Program-made: the position numbers and the translations under genes
From: Rhyacophila brunnea
Lineage: Eukaryota > Arthropoda > Insecta > Trichoptera > Rhyacophilidae
DNA length: 64,000 nucleotides
Assembly: GCA_022495005.1 (NCBI GenBank)
Contig: JAGYXB010000831.1
Location: 371,785-435,784 of the forward strand
Direction of reading: 5' to 3'
Notes under the pieces: model-generated
Database searches by the model: none
What the model was told of the DNA's origin: nothing
What the model saw: the letters and a program-made list of their open reading frames with translations, nothing else
Shown here: positions 27,401 to 39,400 of the stretch, piece after piece
How the letters are laid out: the number at the start of each line of letters is the position of its first letter
Numbering within the stretch: the first letter of the stretch is position 1

Positions 27401-30400
27401 GCAGTAATCGTAATCTATAATATATATTGTATAAAAAATCTACTTTCAATTAAGGTATATACATCTACATCTACATTTTCAAAATAAATTACTTAAATTA
27501 TTGATGGCCATTAAAAAGGCTAATCATATGTATTATTCAAATTAAATTATCGAACACAAATAATGATAGAATATATAATATTCTGGCAAATATTATTACA
27601 TATTTACATTCTAATTATTATCTACACAGTGTTTCTCAACCTTTTTTAGCCTGTGGCCCTCTAATTGTAATGGTTGCTCGGAGGAAAGTTTTTAAAACGA
27701 ACAAAAATGGATTTTTCATTAAATATATTTTTTAATTGCAGTGAATTGATGTTATTTAATGTCTGATTGCAATGTTGTCAGTAACAAATGAAAAAACCGC
27801 CTCTATTTATGACAAGCTTTTGAGAGCAGATGAATAAATAACTTGACTAAATCCAAATTCGGAAAATGCAATAAAATGTAAATGGGTGGGAATTAATCGT
27901 ACAGCGCGTTAGTCAAAATTCACATCAACAAAAACATTAAGAAAATAGTTTTCACATAAACTAAATAAACCAAAAGTAAAATATGTTTTTTTTTTTTTTT
28001 TTTTAAATATAAGTAAACTTGGGTTTGACATTATTTATATGTAAAAATTAGATATTATGAAATAATAAACAATGCGATCCATTGTAATGTTTTATTGCGG
28101 ATAATTTTTTCAAAAATGTGCCTGACTAGTAGGTACCATCAATACAATGGATTATGATATTAAAGAAAAAATTGGTTTTCGCCTAGTAAACCTTAAAAAT
28201 GACGGCATACACACAAAATACCATTTATATATCAGGCTCTATCTATATTAAATTTATAACCTGTCATCAAATTGATCATGTCTTTTTGAATGTGTTTGTT
28301 CATAGACTTACATAATATAATACTATATTTATGTATTCTTGTAATTAACTTAACCGCAAAGAAGAGCAAAATGTACTTTCCGTCGATACATGTATTCATT
28401 TTTGAGTATTATAATAATCTATTGACAGGTGAGAAATATTTCTTTTCATTGTGAAAATCTACCATTTGATAGTTGTCGATCATTTGTGAAAACCATCCAT
28501 TTCCGGTGTGAATTTCATCTATTTTGATGTTGTCGGCACTAAGTGAAAATAGTCTATTTTATTGTGCGAATACATATTCCCCAATATAAATTACCCCTCT
28601 CCTTAGGCTCTTCATCAATTGCAATTCTGTCCCAGGGGCCCAGTTGAGAAACACTGACATGTTGACTATCCTTGTTTCCAATTATAATCTATATGTAGAA
28701 CATGCTTAATAAGCAAGATATTTCTGTTGCTGTATATTATACTAACTAGTTAAGACAATAATAATTGTGATGCAATCCAATAAAATGTGATTCATAAATT
28801 TATAAAACAAAAAAGTTTATAATGGATGCATTTTAGAGAAACGTTCATAAGTACTAAAAATTCTTGAAATATGAAGATTAAAAAATTTAGTTCATGACAA
28901 TATATTTAGGGTGCATGTCAAGAGTGAATTGGTGTCAAAAGAGTGCCTGAAAAAATTGTATGGTAACACTTGTATGACTTTTTTTGCCAAGACTATATTT
29001 ATTATTTGATGGTTAAAAAATATGAACTGTTCTCTCTCTCTCGAACTCTTCTTCTAGAACTCTCGCACAACAAAATATTTACAATCGTACAAGTGTTTTC
29101 ATGATTGAAGTTTATTTTTTCATCATTTAATTTTCAACAGATGGTGTGGTTGGTGTATAGCTGTTTATTATTGAGTATTATTATTTGATTACATAAAAAA
29201 AATATTTATCCCAAAATGTTACATTAATTAATGTAGCTCTCAATAAAATAAAATAATTTATAGTTATAGTTTAAGATGTGTGATTTAAAAATATATTTAC
29301 AAATAAATTTAATGAAGAAAAGATTTTTTTGTTTAAGGACATTAATGAACATACATAGTTAGGTTTGCTTAGGGCAGTAATTTTAATAATAATTTTGAAG
29401 TTGTTTAGAACTGTAAAAAGTGTATTCTCGCATTTGTGATTTTTTTATAATGGTGAATGATTTTCTTGAATATTTAAATCTTATAGGTGTTTTAGAAAAT
29501 CACTAAAAGAGGCATACACTTTTTATATTTTTAAATTCCATAAACTTTGGGTCGAATTAGTAAAATTAAAACTCGTCAGTCTGCTCTTAATAAGAATGTT
29601 TTTTAAAAAATGATAGATGGAAAAGATTAATCAAAATTACTTGGACTGAACTGACAAAAGAAACATTAATGTAGTGGTTATAAACATTGCAAGAATAATA
29701 AAAAATACCACCACATGTACTGTTTATATACTTTTAGTATTTATATTATGAATGAAAATTAAATATTATAAGCACGTAGAAAATATGTTGAAAGAAAGAA
29801 TAAATTGTATTGAAGCGAGCCATATTTTACACAGCAATGCATTAAATGATGTTCAAAATAAAGTAATACAAACCATTATCACTAATGTTGGCGTTACTTA
29901 TATAATCGGGTGATATATCACAAATTGAATCGCTGTCTGAATCTGAATAATCACTACTTGACGGTGATTCCGATTCTTAGCGGCATTAAAAAATTTAACA
30001 CACATTTAATTAAATAGAAAATAAGTATTACACACTAACAAGACAATATAATATTCATAGTAATAATGTTGGTAGCTCTAATTTTAAAATAACAATTTAA
30101 AAATATTTATTAATTAATTGTTCAAGTGTACAGTAAACGAATAGAAAAAAAACTGGCAAAAGAAAATTTTGTCTAATTTAGCGATCTATGGAAAAAATAT
30201 AAAAGTAGTGTAATTTTTTATAGCCTTCAACTGAGGATTACAGTTAACAAAGTTGATTGAATTTAAAAAAAAACCACATCTAAGTGTTTAAATTGAATTG
30301 TTGGTTCCCTTCAAAACATATGCTGTTTATATTTTGACGTATAAAAACATTGTCAGTTTAGATAACCTCCGTCCTGCCCTTTTGGTCTGTTTTTTTTTTA

Positions 30401-33400
30401 TTCTTTACTATACATTGATGTTAATATTTTGATTTAGGCTGATTACAAATTCATTCTCAATTTAAATATTATTTTTGTATTTTATATGGTAATCGGCAAG
30501 ACATATCTTTTTAATTTATTAGAATCTTGGAGAGTAAATAATTCATAACATAAAGCCATCCAGCTACATTAATGTAAAATTTAAGAAATTTAATATTAAT
30601 TTCAATACAAATTCAAGAAATTTGAAAGATCTTAGGCATAATCAATTTAATAACTGAAGAGATGCAATATTTAAATAAGCACTCACCAATGGTTTTCTTA
30701 TTGACAGAATTATTATCAATTTTACTTTCAATTTTAAGTTCTACTTTTTTGAGTACTGGAGGCCGTCTCTTCTTTTTGTATTGGATGTTGGGCTGTTTAC
30801 TCTTTAGTTCATTTAGGTGATCTCGCATATTTGAGACTGACACATCAAAACATGTCTGACCCTAGAATACAGTAAACATAGCATTAATAAATTATTTCAA
30901 ATATCATCATCGATAAACAAGAAGGTAATCAAGAAACATGATAAAATTGCTTTTATTTTTTTATGATGCAAGTGTCCACTTAGTGATATTTAAAAAGATA
31001 ATAATAAAGAGAAACCACTTTCACTTGAAACACAAAAACGTCATTTACCACAAATATTAGATTGTGGTTTTAAAAAAAAAAGATGCCTCACATACCTACA
31101 TATCATTTATATAAAAAAAACTACAATAGAACTTTACTTTGTCTATACCATTAGAGAGTATTGATAAGGTATACACTCACAGCAATGCAATAAAATATTA
31201 ACTGTCAAAATAATTTCCTTGATACTTCTGGTTACATGTAAATTGTACATAAAACATTTCACCGTGGCACAGTTCGCTGTGAGCTTTCTTATCGGAAAAA
31301 GATTAATTCAATTTTCATAGCCAATTTTGGCAAAATTCATGAATTTAAGAATGAAAACCTAACCCAACAAATGATCCAGTATATAGGCTATTTTCAATTT
31401 TTTTTTGCTGCTGAATTCCTGTAAAGTGTAAACCGACAAGAACCGTGTGTGTTTTACTAAGACATGAATTTTATGTCAGTACTATACGACCCAAAGAGGT
31501 TGGACGGACTTTATTCACCGCTGAAGCTGTTGTGCCCTTATTAGTAGGACGTTCGATATAATTAGCATGTTATTTAAATGTGGTAATTAAAAGGTAATTA
31601 AATGCTCCGCGGTGAAAGGGTTAATATACGGCCATACATTTCCGATACAACATTTCACGGCAACACGGTGAATTGCAAACGTACAAGTTTCCGTACACGG
31701 ATACTTCTATTTTTAACACAATCTCTGCTGACCTTTTAATTACATTTAAATAACACGTTAATTATATCTAACGGCAAACTGCTCCAAACGCGCCAGTCGC
31801 GGTGTTAGCACTAAATGAGTTAACTGAAACAGTACATAATTGTAGATCAGAACTTTGAAATGGTTTGAATCATAATCCAAATCCGGCTGTGATTTTATGG
31901 TCTTGTGCGGATGTGAAATTTTATTGAACCGTTGGAAATTTGAACAGTCAACCAAGGACATTGTGTACAGTAATAAGAATTGTTTCTAACCACAAAATTT
32001 TTAATATCCATATCAGCACCAAACTCAACAAGCAATGCGGCAGCGTCTGGCTGCCCCCAGTGCGCTGCCGCATGTAATGGTGTCCACCCATCAAAGTCCA
32101 CTGGATCCACATTTACACTGCAGTTTGATAACAATACTTTCATAACCTATAACAAAAACCAATAAAGATTACAACATTTACATTACATTAACAACAAAAA
32201 ACATTTTCAATTGTATTATCATTAAGGGAGACAGCGTTTTACTATAGAATTAGTGTAACTAAAACTGCAATAAATCAATCTAAGCTAGCAATAAATTCAT
32301 GAGAGTAAAATAGCAAATTGGCAGTGTAAACACGCATTAGATCACCCAGAAACAATGACACACTTCATCACAAAATCTTTTGCCAACTATCTAAATTATA
32401 ATTAACTATTTCTTTTATTCAACGAATAATTCACAAGATTTAAGAATATCTTTCTGATTATTGAACATATATAATTTAGAAAAACACTTTCTGAGAGAGT
32501 ATATCTGTACCTCAGAGGCAGACGGATGCAAGTGCCAAATACCCAATTGTTCAGGAGAGCCAAAAAACAATTTTTATTTTAAACGAATACTCATAACTTC
32601 TAAGAAAATATACATAGAATAATCATTATTTTTTTTATTCTAATTCAATTAAAGTACTTCTGGAATATGTAAGAAAGGAATAAATATAATACAATTTTAT
32701 ATCAAAAAATAAAATAAAATAGAAAACGTAGTGTGGATTTGCATCCTTCTGCCTCTAAAGATATTTTGTTAAATGTGGATTTGTATCTTATTTACCTAGC
32801 CAAAATAAAACAAATTATAAGTTAAAAAAATTTATAGGTATAAATATAACAAAGCAAAACACATTTTTTTTTAAAATTTTATTATGTATTTATCATCACC
32901 AGCCTGAATCTATTCACTGCTGGATGAAGGCCTCGCTAATCTCCAAGTTGATTCCACTTCTCTCGTCCCTGTGCGTTGCGTTGCCAAGTTTTTCCGCAGA
33001 AATTTATCATTTCATCGATCCAGCGGCCTCTAGGTCTACCTTGCGGACGTTTTGTACTTCTTGGATACCACTAAATGACTAGATTTGTCCAACGATTGTC
33101 TCTTCTTCGAGCTATGTGTCCAGCCCATCTCCATTTAAGGCTTTTAATAAACTCTGTTACATCGCAAACCCTTGTCTGCTTCCTTATCCACTCATTCCTC
33201 TTTTTGTCCTTTCGCGTTATGCCCAGCATGCACCTCTCCATACCACGTTGTACTACTCTAAGTTTTTGGATCTCTTTTTTACTTATGGTCCATGTTTCAC
33301 ACGAATATGTGATTACGGGAAGTACACACTGGTTGAACACTTTGCACTTTAGGCACAGTGGGAGGTCATTTTTGAAGAAATTATTCAGGCGGCCAAAAGC

Positions 33401-36400
33401 ACTCCAGTTTAGCTTTACTCTGCGAACAATTTCATCAAATATACATCCATCTATAGACACTTGTTGTGACAGATAGATGTAGTTTTTCACCTGTTCAAGC
33501 TGAATGCCATTGATGAGGATCTCTTTCTGGCCCGCAAAGCAGTTGAACATGACTTTCTTCTTTGACACATTTACACCGTAGCATATTGGTTAAATGCGAC
33601 GGAATGGGGCGTAAACCCGTGGAGATGCAGGGTTCGATTCCCGGCCGGGGTGGCTTACTTTTTTCAAAAAAGATTTTTTCTATTGGTTATAATATACTCT
33701 CTCAGAAAGTGTTTTTCTAAATTATATATGTTATCTAAATTATGTCACATTGTTGAATTTCATTAGTATAAAAACAAATTCATTCACATTCAATATTTCC
33801 AAAACATAAGTCATTTATACTGAATGAACAGCATGAATTTAAAGCAGCTCAATCAACGGAAACTAACATAATGGTATTTACTGATTATAATATGTCGTCA
33901 GCACTACATAGATTCTCTCAGATCGACTGTTCCTATAATGACTGATCACAATATCCTGATGGAAAAACTCGAATTGGATTGTTAGCCATTTCTAAAGTTA
34001 AACAAATATTTTGAGAATTGTCAACAATACATATCATACAGCCTCCATCAGTCACAAACATTTAAAAAAACTCTGGTGTCCCACAAGACTCAAACTTGGG
34101 ACAATTTTTGTTCACGATGTTTATAAATGACATAGCATTAAAATTCTGGTCTTTATGCAAGACTCCGGAACTAACGAACTCCAGGATAGAATGCAGCAGT
34201 TGCAAATGGATGCTGCAATATCGGTTTATAAAAAAATGTCTCTTATACTGACACCATCGTGAGTGAGGTGTGCGTATACAATTTCATTTCATATTTCTTT
34301 CACGGTTCTGTTTCTTCATGTTCAGTCTATTCATGGAAGCGGTTGAAGTATGTGTGATGAGATTTCTCTTGGACTCTCTCTTGGAAACATAATGCAAACT
34401 CTTAATGGGCAGTAAACGGCCACAGGGACTAGATGCTGGCTGCCTTGACAAACCGATTTAATATAATAAGCTAAGGCAGTGAAAGGCTAAGGATCAAGAC
34501 GAGTGGCCTTCATCGAGGAGAGGATCGAACCTGACAAATGATTATAAGTTAATGTCAAATTTATTGTTAGTTTGTTGAAATTTCCAGCGCACATATAATA
34601 AAATTAGTGATAAAGTATAACTTTATTAATACGAATTCCATGGGACCGAAAATCGAAAAAAAATATGAAATGCATGAGGGAAAAATATTAAATTTTTTTT
34701 TGATTTTCATTAATTTCATTTTCGATCATAGATGTGAATAAACAAATTTCTGATACAATTCTTTCAAATTAAAATTTGTGCAAATACCATGTGTCATTAA
34801 TCCATAAATTGAAGTAACCAAGTAGCTAGAATTATAGAAAAATGCGAAATATATTTTATTTTTCCAATTTGTCAACACAATTGTTTGGCAGTGGTTCTCT
34901 AGTAAAACTATGTGAAAATCCAATAAACAATCAACTATTAAATACCTACAGCCCTGAAAGATGTGAGTTATTGTTTTTCCTTTGAGTGAAGTGCAGTTGT
35001 GTCTCTGATGACATACAGCTTTGTGTGTCAATGGATCATAAAATGTCAGAATTATTTTTATTACCGTCATAAAATAAGTAATATTTGATGTTTTAAGAAA
35101 AGTCTGTCACAACTGGCTCATGAAAAAATAGTGTACTTTATTAAGATTTACTGAATATTTTTTTATGCCAGGACTCAAATCATTTCGAATTAAAGGTATC
35201 GTTTTATATGAAAATAATGTTCATGGGACTTTTTTTTCGTTAAAATTTCGAATTAGTGTTGTTACCAACGAGGTTTTACTGTATGTCACTTTAACGCTTG
35301 TATGCACAGAGAAAACAGTTATCTACCAAATAAAATATTTGAAATGATTGTGGACTCAAGTTGGTGCCTTTTTCTGTTGCCAATTATATCCACACGGCAG
35401 AAATCAATGATGACAATTTCATTGTTATTGCGTTTTCCGTGATTTAATGAGCAAGTCTTGTCTTAATGCCCAATCTTGGAAGGTCACCATTACATTATTA
35501 TATCAGTTTGAAAGACTTCCGTTTGTTGTTAATGATATTAAAACACCTTAAGATAGCCTTTGGCAGCAGCTACGTGTAATGGAGTGGCTCCGGTCCTTTC
35601 ATCTGGATGCTCAGCATCTTCCGAGTAAATAATTGTCCATCGCTTGGCTAGCTCCAGTAAGTTTCTTTCTTCTTCTGCACGAGCCTTGACGCAGTCTATT
35701 CCTGAAATTTAAAGTAAGTATAAATAAATGATATGATATTGCAACACTTTATCGGTACATCACATCAAGATATTACTAATTAATTGAAGCTAATTTTAAA
35801 GGAAATTAAAAATATTTCACTATTTTTTTATAAATCGAGACTGGCAGTAGAGAAGTGCTGTTGGACCAAAAATGTTAAACAAGATGAACACATTTTATAG
35901 CATTGTGCCAAACACATGCTAGTACTTTGTGTAATGTGAAAGGATGAAAACTGGGTCGGGAGCATAGAGCATAGAGATGGGGATTTTTAGTTCCCTAGAT
36001 GGCCACAATACAAAATATAGTGTACAAATGTCTAGTATTATGGAGTAATGCATCGCAATCCACAAATGAAAAAATAGGTGAATTTTGTCACCTCTATTTA
36101 ATGAAATATATTTCCAAATCATTTACTATGGATATGTCCTGACTACATCACTTTTCAGACAGTTTCAAATGTGACAAATTACGTTCGCGCATAAATACCT
36201 ACTTCTTATGAGCAAAAATGTTCTCATGTTCAAAAGTCCATTTATGTCGCAATAGACTATTAAAATACCTTCTCTGGCGATTTCATCTTCCAGGAAATTT
36301 TTCATCGGTCCAGACTCAGCAATGTCAACAGGGAGTTCGCCTTCATTGTTGACGGCTGTGATGTTGGCACCATTGTCGAGAAGAAAGTGGGCGATACTGA

Positions 36401-39400
36401 GAAAGCCGCAACTTGCTGTCGCATGCAAAGGGGTCCAACCCTCATTGTCACTATGATTTACGTCGGCTCCTAGGCCAATTAAAAATTCTACCATGTCCAA
36501 CTTTGCATCGATACATGCCTGAAACCAGAGAAAAATCTTATATTGCAAATAGCTCTTTTTAACGAGTGCATAAAGCTTAATTATATTAATCATCTCTATT
36601 GATTCCTGCAGGACTATTCTAAATAGTCAACTCGGTAACGCATATTTTTTATTTTTATTGCTCCAAAATAACACGGATATCACTCGGAGCACCCACACAC
36701 AGCACTGCGTCTTACTAGATTCTAAAAGCATCTGATTAGAATGTCTAATTCGACTTTATTTAGCCAATTGGAGATTTTTATCAAATGTTCTTGGAGTCAA
36801 GTAAGACGTGTTCACTGTGCTACTCAACAAGATTTGACAGCTTGCAGTTAACAGGGTCATGGGCGGCCGCATTAAAAAGTGTCACGCCTAATCGTTAACT
36901 TTCCGGGATAATTAACTGTCTGAATATAACATATCATATTAATTAGATTTTTTTTTGTCGATTTAGAAGAGATATGGTAAGTTTATAGCCCTTCTGGACC
37001 AGTAATAAATATTTACAAGAAATCATAATTAATATTGGATAAATGTTGTTTATTATTGTTCCCAACAAGTTCGATTGAATTATTCAACTAAGAAAGCAAT
37101 ATGGCAAAATGATATATAAACAATAAAACGGGAATTCAATATCAAGATAGACAATTGAACCATACACATATTTATAAAAGGAAAATTTGTATTTCAAAAT
37201 ACTTCACAAAAGCCTTTTCTATTTTGCCATGATGTATGTTAAAGACACTTTCAACTAAGAGAATTGTAAAAAAAACACAATTTAATGATACCATTATGAT
37301 GAAAGTATAGTGAATTGGTGTGAGATGCAATATATGCATGATTCAATTATTCATTCCAAATAACATTTGTTCGGAATAGAGATAACTTAAATTATCTATA
37401 AGAAAATGTATATAATTGAACAGTATATCATTTTCACTTCTAAGTGGAAAGCACAAAGATAGTCCTCCACAGAGTGGATGTTATATGAACACTTTATTTA
37501 CAAACAGTTAAACAGTTAAGTTAACTTAACAGTTTAATTTTTAAGGGTTTAACAGGTAAAAATATGTATGGGTGAATGAAACTTATGCAAATAAAACCAA
37601 ATAAAATGAATTTTTAAAGCGACTGGTGTGAAAAAATTGCGAAACATATAATTATTTTATCGTGGATTTATATTTAGAGTTCAAGCATCTGTTGATAAAT
37701 TTTAAAGCAAAAATGACATATCGACAGAACGCCATAGGGTGCTGTTGGTAATGTGAAATGAACTTTTTACATGTTTATTAGCCATTCGCCCAACCCGTTG
37801 GGTTCAAACATATTCAAGCATCCACAACTTCAGAAACTACTCTAACATGGGAACTCAAATTTAATGTTAGGTACCAGATAAATCTTTATGGATATCCATT
37901 GAATATTTCATAAAATTTTGAAATCTATTAAGGATGCCGTTCCTGTTGATAGGAATAGTAGTTTATGAGGTCATTTGCCATGGACAATAATTTTTCTTAG
38001 ATAGATTTTCATAGATCTTAATCTTTTCAAAGAAATATTATATAAACATACCAACATAAAACTGATGACTTCATATTATTATTGAAAAAGTAGAGATCTG
38101 AATAATATCATGTTTATTAAATTTTCAATAATAATTCATAACATGCACATGGCGTAACTCAATATTTCAAAATTGTCAACGTGATATTGTTGGCATTAAC
38201 AAAACATATCGTCGTTGAAACTAGAAAATTGTGTAACTCCAAAAACACTACTTTACAGGAGAGACAAAAAACATTATGGTTTCCTATACAAATGTATGGT
38301 TTTGGAGTGAAATCATCCATGATTTAACAATGATACAATTTTTCTGGAATTACAAAATTTGCAATACAGATAGATGTTATCAACGGCCACTAGATGGCAT
38401 TCAAAGTCAATTTTCGATCAAAACGGAGTTACACAATTTTCTAGTTTCAACGACGATATGTAACTTAATGTACAGTCGCATACAACAATGATGCGACATT
38501 GTTGCTTGAAAAAAAATATCTGTTGATGCATACAACAAAATCAGCTTGGTGCAGTATGTTTGTTAAACTTCACTTTTGTGACCACCATACGTTCAATCTC
38601 CAACACTTGCAGACCATTTTTAATTCATTTGTCAGATGGACAGCAACGGATTCGATATCGATGCACTGTACATCGATAAATGTCTAATTGAAGGATAAAC
38701 CCAAAAAATAATCACTGTTTCGTCGTCTGATGAAATTTTTGTACTTTATTTAGTTTGAATTTATAATAGTTGAGTTTTTGACATGTCAAGTGTCAACCAA
38801 TCATATTGACTGTGTGCGTGGAAGTGAATGCAACATTGTTGGCAGTTCTGATTTGGGATTATTTTGGTATTCAGTGTGTGCAATGCGCCTTAACATTTAA
38901 TCAGAGATAGACTTATGTGATTTATGACTAAGCAATCAAGTATTAACTATCATCTAAATCCATACAGGCCCTCGTATTTTATTGTATTAGACATTTTAGC
39001 AATAACATATTATCTGATGACATTATGACGCATGCAATTGACAGCAAGTTGCGAAGTAATGATGTACATTGAAAAATAAGAAAATTAAATAATATTATCA
39101 TTACGCAAGCCATGATTTAAAGCAAAGTTAGCATATTATTTTAATGTAATGCAATAAATCATTGTGATAATATAAATAAAAGTGAAACATTTATAATATA
39201 AAGCAATAAAAAGATATATCAAATAATAAACTCGAAGAACTCACAATAATTGTATGATTGACGACATGCAACAATTTATTTAGCAGCAAAATTCATTTTT
39301 TTTTTTTAAATTGACAGAGATTGAATGAAGTCATCCCTACATTTGTATTAATAACTATAATATAATATATAGCGTGAACTCAGCAAAGACAGCATACAAA

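Larger units (their letters stand above)
32466..33731. repeat. Inverted-repeat bracket around LINE and SINE fragments
   Basis: A segment of about 38 bases at 32466-32504 (ATATATAATTTAGAAAAACA...) recurs inverted at 33693-33731 (ATACTCTCTCAGAAAGTGTT...). Between the arms are the RTE-like tail on the minus strand and a tRNA-like unit on the plus strand. Confidence 0.75.
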
